From: Meandrina meandrites
Lineage: Eukaryota; Cnidaria; Anthozoa; Scleractinia; Meandrinidae
NCBI GenBank assembly: GCA_963693305.1
Contig: OY855906.1
Coordinates: 23,871,289 to 23,935,288 of the forward strand
DNA length: 64,000 nt
Direction: 5' to 3'
The position numbers and the translations under genes were made by a program. The notes beneath the pieces were generated by a model. That model had not been told where the DNA came from, made no database searches, and worked only from the letters and a program-made list of their open reading frames with translations. Each line of letters opens with the position of its first letter. Positions within the stretch are counted from its first letter, which is position 1. This document shows positions 45,680-57,494 of this stretch, piece by piece.

Positions 45680-46725
45680 CTGCAAAAAAAGTGGAGGTAC
45701 TCAAAAGTTCTTGTCACAGATACTCCACCTTTTCCGCTTTACATGGGATTGTGTTAGTGATCTGAAAATTAAATCAATTCAAATTGCTTTTTAACCAATA
45801 CTAAATAGAAACTGAGAATTGGATTGGTTTTCACATTAAATCTGTTTCCAACCTAAATTAATCTGTTTTAACCTGAAGATAACACTTTTCAAATGAAATA
45901 ACTTGAATAACTTGAATTCATTGCAAGGAAGTCCAATAAATTGTTACCTTCAGGTTGAAACATATTAAACTAGGTTGAAAACAGATTTAACCTACAGTTC
46001 AATCAAACAGCTTTATGAGTTACATCAAAGTTACAGTTGAACCTTTTCAGATAACGGTTGCTATGTGGCAAAGTGTAATGACTATAGTAGAGAGGTGGCA
46101 GTTGTAGGAAGATTTAAATAAGAGCAGGGGTGATCAAGTTACTGGGAAAAAAGGTTTCTTTTCGAGTTCGTTAGGGATCTGAAAGTGTACCAATAGCTGG
46201 AGTGTAAAATTTGAGGTCGGTGCATTGGGATGCTGTTACAAACAACAGCTGGAATTTCAGTTTAACATAGCTCCTTAATCCCTTAGATCTTTGTCCTTTT
46301 TAAGCCACAATGGCAAAAAATCAAATATCCTAAAGGCTATTTCAAAACAGTTGACAAAACGCGCCTGTTATGTACAAGCCAAAATGGCTAAATACAGGCA
46401 GGAGAAGGTCAAGCATAGGATAGGAAGGAACTACATGGTGAGAAATACCATACGGGAAATTTTCTTATCCCTGTCAGATCGGCCTGATGCAAAGAAAGAC
46501 ATTCTCACTAATTTGTTAACAAACATTTTGCGAACTGGTAAGCGAGTGAGTGGGTCAGTGATGCATTTCATCTATGCTTGGTTGTTGCACTTGGTAAAAG
46601 AGAGTCTTCCATTTTGACATTGTTTTTTTCTTCTGAAGTACTTATAAACTAAAAATGGACTTGTTGACCTCGTGGTACCTGTTTCCTCAGTGTGTGTTTT
46701 TTAGAAAGAGTAATGTGTACAATAC

Positions 46726-46787
46726 CTTGCCACACTCCAGGAGCCGTATGTCTGTCCTAACTCTACAGTCAGTGTGGCATGACACAT
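46726..46787 (-). CDS. ORP exon 7: degenerate DSRxRPD motif
   Basis: Two bases and 20 codons: VSCHTDCRVRTDIRLLECGK. The family consensus here is P-T-D-S-R-L/F-R-P-D-x-R-x-L-E-x-G-D. The window has Cys for Ser and Thr for Pro, and the PPT before it reads SCHT. Frame, flanking Arg and Asp residues and splice sites are intact, so I read this as a diverged coding exon rather than a pseudogene. Acceptor TTCACAG, donor GTATTG. Confidence 0.9.
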
Positions 46788-46949
46788 CTGTGAAAACATG
46801 TCACACCTTTTAAAACACTGTGAATAATTTTATTACAAAGATAGTTTGCACTGTAGAAGAAGTTACTGAATGGCTGTAAAATGTGAATTTACTTCCTAAC
46901 GATTTTACTTTGACAAGCATCACAGCTTTGGGTCTGAGACATTATATAC

Positions 46950-47095
46950 ACCTTATTCGATGGTTTAACATATAATACACATGGATATTTTGCGAGTTGT
47001 GTAGTATTTTTCCGAGCCTGAAGTGGCAAGGAAAAATACGAGTAAGGAGCAAAATGCCCGCTCGTATTATATGTTAAACCATCGAATAAGGTATT
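46950..47095. mobile_element. 146-bp palindromic MITE
   Basis: ACCTTATTCGATGGTTTAAC (and the following ATATAATAC) pairs with the block GTATTATATGTTAAACCATC ending GAATAAGGT. The centre also folds (TATTTTTCCGAGCC / GGCAAGGAAAAATA). Lies about 160 bp beyond exon 7, in intron 6. Confidence 0.85.
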
Positions 47096-47903
47096 TATTA
47101 CTCCACGAAAAAAATAAAGTTTGGTTCGCTACAGTGTAATAACGTTGTATATTTTGTGCCTTCTTTTGTCCTAATGTGGTAAAATGGCGCAATAGTGGAA
47201 TAATAAATATAAGTAAATATGATAACCTTTTTTATTAATGGTTGAGTCTAAAGGTAGAAGGGTTTGGGGGCATGCATTCCCAATTGAACTGGAATTTAGA
47301 AGTGCTCGTTTTTGAGGATGGAGCAAAAGAAAGACCGACAGGACACATACCAGAACAAACAACAAAATCAACCCTCATATGATGGCATTGGTGGGCGGCC
47401 AGTGTTCACACTACTTTGCTATTCCTGCTTCCCTTTAAATCAATTGCTGCATGTCTACTCTAAGCACAATATCACATATGGCTTGTTCAAAAGAAAATCA
47501 TTCATGTCAATTTTACGCACATCATATATTCATACATCCAGTCATTTTCGTCCAAAGCATGTAGGGAAAATAGGCTGCAGTGTACAAAATGGTTGCATAC
47601 AAGAATACCACCTAGTAAAACTCTCTAAACAAAAGGATATGAACATTACAGGTCTCTGAGCACATGCTAACCACGAAAAATACTAAACAAGCATTATTGG
47701 GGGCTTTATTAAATAAAGATACAACTTTTCCAAGTATAAGCGGCTTATAATAGTTCTTTAAGAGCTTTAGCTTAGTATACGGTTTGCATTCGAAAGGGCT
47801 TATTATCGGAAGGATTTTTGCGCTGGAGATTTGGGAGCTTATTTTTGCAATTTTCTGGTACCTCTTAACTTCTGTTTTGCTTGTACTGTACACAAATACG
47901 TAC

Positions 47904-47953
47904 CATATTCTGGATCATTCAGCTGAATTGTAAACTGTGTAAAGGCATAAAAT
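47904..47953 (-). CDS. ORP exon 6: FYAFTQFTIQLND
   Basis: A 50-nt exon encoding FYAFTQFTIQLNDPEY with a split codon at each end (Arg before, Asp after). It is the counterpart of the strongly conserved ORP motif Y/F-x-F-T-x-F-A-x-x-L-N-E. The last residue is Asp rather than the usual Glu. Acceptor TTTATTTCAG, donor GTACGT. Intron 5 before it is about 6 kb and carries the Penelope-like copies. Confidence 0.93.
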
Positions 47954-49621
47954 CTGAAATAAATAAAACACCTCTTGAGATGCTACAAGAACTTAAGAGT
48001 TGTCCAGAATTGGCCTTGCCTATTAATGGAACCATCCTTGAGAAAGCGGCTAATACAGCAGATTTTGACAAACGCCCTGTACGATGGATACATTCAAAAC
48101 ATTGACCAAAATTGGTGGATAACTTGGAAGAGTCATACACGTCGACATACAAATGGTTGGGCGATTTAATTACAGCCAAAAGCAGCAGGTTGAGGTATTC
48201 TCTTTAACTGTAGGTCTCGCAAATTTGTCTTTACAAATATTAGGGTCGAAAAAAGTGACAGTGCCTCAAATCGTCTGATATTTTGATAAAGAGACTTTGT
48301 TCGTACATAGCTCGCCATGGTTACATTTTCATTTTTGTAGAATCTTGTAAATCTTTTGCATGAATGCAGAAGACATTTGCACAAGATCACGATTTCTACA
48401 CCATTGAAATAAACGTGCTATACTCTTAGGAAAGAATGCTGTTATCAGCGCTTAATAGAAGAAGGAAATCATTGGACAAACTGTCTCATTGCTCCTGAGA
48501 CCTGTAAAACTGTTTCTTCAATAGCAATTACTTATTTTGAATATACTGATTTAAATCTTAATGAGGTTCCTCCTGTGTAACAGAAAAAACGGATGGATAT
48601 GCAAATTAATTTCGTCTACGCCACAAATTTTAGCAGCCCACAGTAACTGTGTTTGCTCTGTTTTTATACACTCCAAGATCAGATTAAATTTAGTGTTGCT
48701 CATGACTTCTATGGAATTGTGCATACATTGCACAAATTGAAACACTTTACAGATCACTGCCTGCATAAGAAGATTCCAGAGTTATTAGTCCTATCCAAAC
48801 TCAAACACTGTGATTCAGTCTATTAACCCATGCCAGCCTACATGTATCTGCTGACACGATTTCAAAACGTTCACATTTCTGCTGCTAGCTTTCTCCATAG
48901 GAAACACTATTAATATGTTTATTTTAAGTACACCCATTGTGACACATCATGGCATAATCATACAGATAATCACATATGAACTCTATCACAGCAGGCTCAA
49001 GTGAGTTCTGAGTTCCAAAGTTGTGGCAAACTTTTGACAAAGTGTTGAGAAGTGATTCAATGTTGGATTGAGGAGAGGTACAGTTTAAATATATTTCGCA
49101 GCAAGTCAAAGTTACCTTGAATACAAAAGTGTGGAAAGTTTAGCTGGAGTATCCGATGGTATACGAAGGTGATAAACTTGTATCAGCAACAACAACAGAG
49201 ATTAATGGACGGATGGGGGATTGAACCTATTGGTTCAAAGTTACCTGATTTGTTCTTTCTTTTTTCATTTTCCCAATTCAGTAACAGCACAACTATTTTA
49301 ATGAAACATTGTGTTCTTGAAACAACACAGCAATAAAACTAAATAAAACTATTTTAAATGTGTAATATTGTTCTATAAAAATACTCCTTTTTCAATATGA
49401 CCTCCAAAATGGGGGGTTAAAACAAACATTTTTTTATCATCAGTTTAGATAGCATAACAATGAACAAAAATATTGAAGGACCGTAGCCAGGGTTAAAGAT
49501 ATTAAAAATTTAAAGACGATCTCCGGCTAAAAATATTTAAAAAGTACAAGCTTTCGACTGTTTGATCTACAGTCTTCAACGGGTAAAAATGAATGACGAA
49601 ATATGAATATAAATGTGTAAA

Positions 49622-50287
49622 TTAATTGTGAATGTGTGTAAAAAGAATGTTGTATTGCCCAGGGAGTGGGCAGGAATTGTTGTCAGCATTTAGAGTCACC
49701 ATGGAATGCCACGATTCTAGTGTTTTTCTTATTCGGAAACTGCCTTTGTCGATTACGGAGGCGTTGTTAAAGTCAATGGAATGGTCATGGGACCATGCAT
49801 GGTTCGCAATTCTGGAGCCTTTAGCCGCTGTTTTTACATTTCTTAAGTGTTCTTTTCTTCGGGTGTTTAACGCTCTGCCAGTTTCACCAATATAGCACCA
49901 CGAACAGTTGGCGCAAGGAATTTTGTAGACAACGTTGGTTTGTAAATCCGGAGCAGGGCGAAACTTCGGGGCCGGGAACTGTTGTTGTAGAGTGTTCATT
50001 GGCTTATTTGTGACCGAGATATCATATTTTTTCAAAACGCGGGTCAAGGGCTCAGTTACACCTTTGATATATGGAAGGGATGCGAAAGACTTGCGTGACT
50101 CAGAAGGTTCGACTAAATTGAAAAACATTCCAACAAGTTCCTCAGAGGATAAATTTGGCGGTGGTCGAGTTTTTTTGGTCTGTAAATCGTGGATAAATTT
50201 TGACGGATAGCCATTAGACTCCAGCGCTGCGTAAACATGATTAAGTTCGCGTTCTTTCCCTTCAGATGTGTTAGGTAAATTCAACAC
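49622..50287 (-). pseudogene. Penelope-like connector and GIY-YIG endonuclease (minus copy)
   Basis: The open stretch of 221 codons is the second half of the broken polyprotein. It has the linker (ESNGYPSKFI) and then the endonuclease core V-Y-K-I-P-C-x-x-C-x-x-x-Y-I-G-E-T-G-R, R-R-K-E-H and the A-W-S-H-D-H motif. The C-x-x-C before the core is usual in Penelope-like elements. Ends FTHIHN-stop. Confidence 0.9.
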
Positions 50288-50785
50288 TCTATGTAGGAGG
50301 GTTGCTGCTGTGCTCTCTTTGTTTTTTTGTTATGGTGGGAATTAAAATCTAAGTATCTGTATGTATGCGTCGGTTTTCTGTAGACATCCACAGAAATTGC
50401 TCCATTGTTGCGAGAAACCAATGTGTCACGGAAAGAGATTTTTCCATTGCATTCTTGTTCAATGGTGAAAGAAATGTTAGTGTCTATTGAATTGAGGGTG
50501 TCATGGAAGGCTGTAACTCCATTCTTTTTAATGATGCAGAAGCTGTCATCAACATAACGTTTCCAAATTTTAGGTGCAACAGGTGACGCATTGATAGCAG
50601 ATTCCTCGATCTCTTCCATGCAGAGATTGGCCACAACGGGACTTACCGGACTGCCCATGGCACATCCGTGAACCTGTTTGTAGATTTTTTCATTGAAGAC
50701 AAAATAGTTGTTCGACAAAGTGAAGTTGAGCAGAGAAGCAATGTCACTGATGTTTAGATTTGTCCTGGAAGGGAGAGATGTGGAA
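50281..50785 (-). pseudogene. Penelope-like reverse transcriptase, 5'-truncated and frameshifted
   Basis: Reading toward lower coordinates: ISDIASLLNFTLSNNYFVFN, then G-C-A-M-G-S-P-V-S-P and the catalytic K-R-Y-V-D-D-S-F. The fingers and first RT motifs are missing. The frame breaks at an A7 run (T7 at 50322-50328 on the plus strand), after NSHHNKKT; the next frame resumes with STAATLLHRV and continues into the endonuclease. The element can no longer make one RT-endonuclease protein. Confidence 0.88.
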
Positions 50786-50788
50786 TGT

Positions 50789-51299
50789 TGGAATGTTTTT
50801 CAATTTAGTCGAACCTTCTGAGTCACGCAAGTCTTTCGCGTCCCTTCCATATATCAAAGGTGTAACTGAGCCCTTGACCCGTGTTTTGAAAAAATATGAT
50901 ATCTCGGTCACAAATAAGCCAATGAACACTCTACAACAACAGTTCCCGGCCCCGAAGTTTCGCCCTGCTCCAGATTTACAAACCAACGTTGTCTACAAAA
51001 TTCCTTGCGCCAACTGTTCGTGGTGCTATATTGGTGAAACTGGCAGAGCGTTTAACACCCGAAGAAAAGAACACTTAAGAAATGTAAAAACAGCGGCTAA
51101 AGGCTCCAGAATTGCGAACCATGCATGGTCCCATGACCATTCCATTGACTTTAACAACGCCTCCGTAATCGACAAAGGCAGTTTCCGAATAAGAAAAACA
51201 CTAGAATCGTGGCATTCCATGGTGACTCTAAATGCTGACAACAATTCCTGCCCACTCCCTGGGCAATACAACATTCTTTTTACACACATTCACAATTAA
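50789..51299 (+). pseudogene. Penelope-like GIY-YIG endonuclease (plus copy)
   Basis: Nearly identical to the minus copy over 170 residues (one clear difference: GRAFNT against GRALNT), from MFFNLVEPSESRKSF to the stop. It has no reverse transcriptase. The near identity suggests both copies are recent, or products of one event. Confidence 0.9.
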
Positions 51300-52991
51300 T
51301 TTACATAGTCCATTCTTTTTTATTCTTACACATTTATATTCATATTTCGTCATTCATTTTTACCCGTTGAAGACTGTAGATCAAACAGTCGAAAGCTTGT
51401 ACTTTTTAAATATTTTTAGCCAGAGATCGTCTTTAAATTTTTAAAATGAACAAAAAGTCCAAAACTATGCAAAAATACTCAAGTCAAGAAGCGTCCTCAA
51501 CGTTTTGGCTGACAACAAATTAAACCCTCGCAGCTTCAGTAAGAAGTGTCACTCCAGAAGAAAATCATCACCAACTTCTGATATCCGTGACGCGCCTGAG
51601 GATACTCAATCGCCCAAGCAAAATTTTGTTATTTTACCATACATTTGAGGCACTACTGAAAAGATTTCCAGAGTGCTTCCAAAGGCGGGTTGCAAAGTTG
51701 GCTACAAGCGCGTCAAAACATTGCATCAATATTTTCCAAGACCTAAAGACAGAATCAAATCGCAAGAAACAAGGGGCGTTATTTACTAAATAAATTGCTT
51801 AAACTGAAATTTCGTATATTATGGCCAAACCAGAAGAGCTGTTTATACTGAAGAGCAGTTCGCTTATTTGAGGCTACTTCGAACATTGCGTAACACGTAC
51901 ATCAACAACATCGCAACATACCTGGATTGTGAAAACATTAAGGACGCGCAGGATGCTTGCTCATTAATAAATTCATTAGCCAAATTTTTTGAGGGGGGTG
52001 TTATCTTGTAAAAGCTTTAGTTCTCCGAATTTTGAACATCGATTCCTCTAAATCTTATCAAGGATATTAGGGGATGACGAAAATACATCATGGTTGTAGT
52101 TTTACTGGCAGCTCGCCGGTTACAGTTAAACTGCACATAATGTGATTTTGTGTCCAAGTTTTCAGCTAGAATGGCACACCAAATTAAATGACTAACATAA
52201 CCTTTTTTTGTGCCCTGACAAACGAAATTTCTCGAATTCAAAAATTGCTGGAAGTTATTGGCTTCAAAGTCTGATTCTAAGAGATTAAAAATGTAAAATC
52301 TAAACTTTCAAACGTGCTATTTCCTTTTTGAAAGGGAGTTTTCTAAATTCGCTTCTGTCAGGGTACACTAAAGTACCCCAGGTTTATGCTCCTCACGAAT
52401 CAACTCCGAAATTCTGTATCCGTGGAGGAAACTTGGACACAAAATTGCAGGTTTTGCCATTTCCGAAGACCTTCCAAGTCAACGTTTACAACATCGTGCG
52501 CTACATCGTGCGCTATATACACCGCAAGTGTCACAAAGCTAAAAACAATAACGTGTAATTGCTTAATATACAAAGAAATATATTCTCAAAAATATTTTGT
52601 TTGTTGTCGGCTACAGTCGCCGCAGCTCGTGCATACTCTTTAAATAAATGCATACGTAATGATAGCAAGGGTCCTGCGTGACCTTGCGCGACCTTAATAA
52701 CATTTTTAGGGAAACCGATATTTCCATGGAAACGATAATCAGAAAACCACGAAATCAATTAAAGTTGAATTACACGCAAATCAGATTTGATGTAAAGAAA
52801 CTAACGCACTATCTGAAACTATGGTATACTGCACACGAAATGTTCAAGAAAAAAATCTGTATGATTGATTTCGAATAAATCGCAAATATATTCCAAACCA
52901 TTCTTTTTGCATCTTAATGATAAATGGACCGAGACGAAGACATTGCCTTGATAAAATTACTTCAAAATAATGCCAAAATGTGTATTTAATC

Positions 52992-53060
52992 TACCTTTCG
53001 TCGCTGTAAAAGTTTTGTTGGTTTTGTTTATCACGATCCCTTGAATTGGCTTTCTTCATA
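52992..53060 (-). repeat. Second copy of the 60-bp motif of 36289-36355
   Basis: Conceptual reading MKKANSRDRDKQNQQNFYSD ending ER-stop. No 18-bp minisatellite lies beside this copy. Confidence 0.6.
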
Positions 53061-54009
53061 CGGTCCCTATCATTGTAATCTCTGGTGACTTTTCCACTTT
53101 TAGGGAGTTTTTGAAAATCTCCAAAACCGCTTCAACATTTTCTTGAAAGTTTTGATAATTCAAAAGATTTAATTCCAAAGTTCTATTACAAAATGTAACA
53201 TTGGTTTATTGGAACACGTCCAAATCTGTCGATAAAGAAGGCGTTTGCACCAACGACAAAGTTGCATTACAAATTTACCGTTTACAACATTATGCTAAAA
53301 TATTCAAATCAATGTGCATTGCATTCCTTCGAGAGAAATGCATAAATTTGCAAGCGACTTTTTCGTCGGTGTAAATTTCACATCGATCCGAGTCTGGGAA
53401 GTCTGCTAGTGACATTCATTTGCTGTCTTCTCGCACGCAATTCTAGAATTGAGCATATTTATATAATTTTGGACCTTTTTACATTGTTATGCTTTCTAAA
53501 TTAAACCGATGAAGACCTAACTTTTCAGGTCGAAACGACCTAACTATTATTACAATTTGATTTAATGTTTTTAAAAGTCAGTGCCAAACATTTAAAAGGT
53601 TTAAATTAATCTTTGGTTTAAAATTTTTCAAACCAGTTTGATTTTTGATGAAATTTAGCCATATTCGTCACATTCGCCAAACCCGTCAACATGGCAGGCA
53701 TGCATGAGTTGGGCTTCTTTGCATAAGTTTGCCAGTTCTACGAATTTGGGGAAATTTCATCACATTCGACAAAATTGTCAAAACTGTCAAATCTGTGAAC
53801 ACAATGGGCTTGCATGTGCTTTCACCAAAACTCATGGTGACATTTCGTCAAATTTGCCATTGTTGTTGTTGCATACATTTCTGGATATAAGTGAGGAATG
53901 CCAGAACATAGCACAAAAATCCAACCTGCGAATGTGAAGTATTTAGCCATGATTTATATTATTCTACATCAACAGCAATAGGCCTGCCTACAGTAAAAAG
54001 AACTTGTAC

Positions 54010-54070
54010 CTTGATGAATCTTCTGGCTTGGTATTTACTGTCCATAAGTCGATGGGGTCCATATTCGCAT
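54010..54070 (-). CDS. ORP exon 5: linker before the FTxF strand
   Basis: 61 nt giving DANMDPIDLWTVNTKPEDSS plus a split Arg codon. In OSBP-type proteins this position holds the variable loop and the L-W-x-x-x-P segment; here DLWTVNTKP fits. Both borders are clean (TTTTCAG/GTACAAG) and both phases fit the neighbours. Confidence 0.88.
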
Positions 54071-55864
54071 CTGAAAACACAGTCGAGTTTATCAGAGATG
54101 TAAATACTGATACTACAGTTGACTGTATACATCATTGGCTCCATATTGTGGAAAACATCTCTAGGCTGCAGTGGGAATCGATTGAGATTTCGTATTTGAT
54201 CATCACAATTAATCTGATTGCCCCAACCAATCGATCATCGATTAAAATGGGATGAACCTTCAAATAGTCTGGAAATATTCAAAGTTGAGGGTCACTGCGC
54301 GCGACTTAACACTGCCATTTGCCATGATTCACACAGTCAGGTATGATTTTGACAATTGCTTTCACTTTTTGTACATTTTATAGCAGTGACATGGATGTGC
54401 AAAAGGTAACTGTTATGGCTACTTGTCAACAACTTGGAATAATTTCCAAGATTAACCAATTGACACTTGCTAGGTTAAGCGTGTAACAATATTGCATTTC
54501 CCATGAGTTTGTGAGAGAAGATGTCGCCTAGTGACTATGGTTGAAAATCCATTCATGGAGGTCAAGGAAGTTCACTTGGCAAAAACAACATGAGCTTCAG
54601 CTTCAATTTGAAGCTGTTTATTTACAACACAGTCCAGTGGAATCACAGTAGAACCGAGAAACTCAAATCCATCGGAAGAAATTATTTTTCAAACATTTTA
54701 AAGAGTCCAATCCACCATTTGAAGTTGAAATCTTTATGTAGCTAGCGAGGTGAATAAATGTACTTGTCATCAGTTGGATTTTATTTAATGGATAAGACTT
54801 AACTCTGCAGTGCAAAACAGTTAGACTTTTTCTTATTCTGGACATTTTAATTTGAATTTTTTTAGTATTAGAACCAGTAAGTGAAATGAATATTACTGTT
54901 ATTACACCACCTACTGAAAGGCAACTGATTCTCTAGTTGAGATTAACCCAACATTATGGAAATGTTTAAGTAACATGTAATGATACATGATAGCAAGTGT
55001 TATTTTCATATGGTGCGGCATCTTAAAATTTTCAGTTGCAAAGTATTATGGTAAGTTTCTTAATTAGCAATTGATGGATGAGGCTGAGTATGATATGAAT
55101 TTATGCAGATCGATCTGCATAATTCTTCATATCATACGAAAGCCGAATTCAATAATTGTTTTATTATTCATTCAAAATACTTCCAGAGCTCTAAAAACAC
55201 AAAATGCATTTAAATGGGTTCTCACTTTACGTAAAATTTTCGCAACACGGTGACCAATTCCTCCACTGTTGCTGGATTTTTTATGTTTCTTTCCTGAAGA
55301 TAAGCTTTAAAAATCAAGCGACTTCCTGTAAAAGCTTTTTTGGTGTTTTTGTTATCTTTATCATCTAATAATTTGGAAATGTTTTCGTTGCAATGTTAAA
55401 ACCTTGCGGCCATTTGCGCACTTTCTAGCTGTTTGGCATAAAAACCGTTGTTGGCTGCCGTCAATTGTCCAATAATTTTTCTATTATTGGGCGATTGATG
55501 TCAAACGTGTAATAATTATAATGTCACTCGTAGAATAATAGAATTTGGTCAGTGCTAGCCGGTTAGCTGGAATAAGCCGGGGATTGAAAGCCAATCAGAA
55601 ACAGAGAAATATTTTGAATGAATAATAATTATTATTACTTCATTAACTCTAACTCCTACTTGGCATTTCGCATACATATCCATGAGATCACATTGCAAAC
55701 TTACCAGTTGCAAGACCCAGAGAGTATTCATATCAAGCTTTGTCAAATTGTGTTTAAGTACATGTTGTAGATCCGAGTAAAGATTGGTCTGTAGGCTCAC
55801 TTTTGCTTGCACAAAATTACATTTCAATTTATGAAGACTACAATGTACAAACATGTCATTTTAC

Positions 55865-55948
55865 CATCTGCTGGGTGTAACTCAAGGCTGGTATCCCAAG
55901 CTCCAACAACACGATAATTTACACGACCTTCCGCATCTCGTACTTCAC
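55865..55948 (-). CDS. ORP exon 4: GEVRD...VVGAWD
   Basis: Two bases, 27 codons and one base. EVRDAEGRVNYRVVGAWDTS corresponds to the conserved ORP segment G-x-V-x-D-x-x-G-x(5)-L/V-x-G-x-W-D/N. The exon ends in HPAD with a split codon. Acceptor TTTTACAG, donor GTAAAA. Confidence 0.95.
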
Positions 55949-56154
55949 CTGTAAAACAGGAACACAAAATGATATGTGTTTGCTGAAAGCAAACAGTCAA
56001 TATACATTTAAGATGAGGAAAGAGATATAATCAAAGCTGCTTAAGTAATAATTAATTAATATTAATTAATTTTACACCATAGCAGTTTAGACGGTTAGCA
56101 TATGAAATTACTTTCCCAATACTACATGCTGCACCAAAGAATGTTCCGCTTTTA

Positions 56155-57089
56155 CAGTCAAACCTCGATTATCCGGACTCGTGGGGAATGTCCTTAATAG
56201 TCCAGGTAATCAAGAGTCTGGATAATCGAAAATATGAATATTAATGAGCCAGACGATCTAATGCCTGGTTACTAAGCTACAAACGTTCCACGAACACACG
56301 TGTTCTTGTCATCACACAGAAATCTTGAAAAAACTGTGTTTAATAAAGACCAACATGACAACAAACTAGAATAAACGGCACGCAATGCATGCAGAAGCGA
56401 TGACGTTTCACAAGGGGTCTTAAATAATTTTCAGGACATTTGTCAAAAAATTAAGGTAAATAAGAGTAGCTGACGACTTCTGTGCTGTGTGACTGTTCAA
56501 CAAAAGTTGCGTTATCTTGGCGTGACATCCGATATACGAAATACGATGCGGTCAAATGCTGTCTTGAAATTGCTTACACCTTTTGTTTCAAAAGAATGGA
56601 AAGATTTCTGTTTACTAAATCTTATAGAATGCATCAAATATAATTTGTCTCTTTCGTTTATACTTTACATTAGTCCTTCCTTCCCAGGAGTATTTTGCTT
56701 TGAGTTCTATGCGACGATTTCTTGTTGAGTTGACTTGATTTCTTTTCCCAGTCCTATTCGGTTCTAGAAAGATCGGTCGATCGCAACAGACAAAAGATCC
56801 CGTCCACTTGCACGACGACATTAAGCGATGATATGACGTCATCACTTAAAAAGAACTCATCTCTCAAAGTTACTGGCAACAATGTTCATCATAAAGCACT
56901 AAAAATGTGGCTAAGACTTTGATGTTCCGTTTCAACAGTGAGTTTACATTCGAAGATTTCTTGATTTCTTTCAAAAAACTTTTCCAAAATTTGATTCGAA
57001 AATTCAGGGTGTGGCGTATCTGCGGGTGTTTACGATGGGTCCAGAGAAGCAAGTCCGGAGAATCGAGAAATTTGGATAATTGAGGTTCA
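56155..57089. mobile_element. Tigger/pogo-like MITE, second family
   Basis: The left end CAGTCAAACCTCGATTATCC follows TA at 56153-56154. The right end (reverse complement TTTGAACCTCAATTATCCAA) is eroded. About 935 bp. It contains at 56385-56490 a segment about 88% like the reverse complement of 11476-11600 by eye. No intact transposase. Confidence 0.75.
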
Positions 57090-57394
57090 AATGTTTCATA
57101 TGATTATTTACATAAGCTTGGCCTACAACTTCAAAACGAAAGAATCTGGAAAAGCCTTAGCTTTAGAATTAAGCCATCAGAGTTTCCACTCTAAACCACC
57201 TACAAAATATTGCTCATATGCCTGTTCTGCTTCAACTTTTGCTCGGGCCTTTGGAATTTCAGATCTATCCAAAAGTAGACAATTCAGTGATTCATTCAAA
57301 CTTCACAGAAATTTTAAAGTTTTGAATTTGGTCAAAATCATTTGTGTTCCTTTGCTTAAAACTGTATACTCGTCTGTGTAGTGTTATATAATAC

Positions 57395-57494
57395 CTGTCA
57401 GCCGTTTGAAGTTATCCTGGACTTTCCTAACAGGCTGAAAATGTAACATACATTGTTCTTTTGTGAAGTGATTTGTGACCACCACATCTCCTTC
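57395..57494 (-). CDS. ORP exon 3: barrel strands up to the GEV turn
   Basis: 33 codons plus one base. It reads EGDVVVTNHFTKEQCMLHFQ and continues to NFKRLTG, with the last Gly codon split over the intron. This matches the ORP stretch between the barrel and the G-x-V/I-x-D turn. Acceptor TTTTTAG, donor GTATTA. It is the last exon before a Tigger-like insertion at 56155-57089. Confidence 0.93.

Larger units (their letters stand above)
49498..51445. mobile_element. Head-to-head pair of truncated Penelope-like elements
   Basis: The minus copy (about 50785 down to 49498) has part of a reverse transcriptase and the GIY-YIG endonuclease; the plus copy (about 50789 to 51445) has the GIY-YIG part only. 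Both 3' ends point outward and carry the same tail (CAGTCGAAAGCTTGTACTTT and a GACTGT/ACAGTC stem). Inverted partial copies are typical of this class. Confidence 0.9.
47954..54009 (-). other. Intron 5 (between exons 5 and 6)
   Basis: Holds the Penelope-like inverted pair at 49498-51445, a second copy of a 60-bp motif at 52992-53060, and sequence at 52860-52975 that is the reverse complement of 38513-38640. 48200-49490 and 51450-52850 show no recognisable gene. A degenerate palindrome with a shared TTTGTGTCCAAG segment spans roughly 52148-52445. Confidence 0.55.

Noticed and set aside
46291..46617. 108-codon plus-strand ORF (basic, begins MSFLSHNGKK)
   Set aside because: Composition is protein-like, but I recognise no family and it lies antisense in intron 7; not enough to call a gene.
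47966..48105. Possible CENP-B/Tc5-type helix-turn-helix remnant (LALPINGTILEKAA)
   Set aside because: Only about 14 residues resemble the family and the flanks do not continue it.
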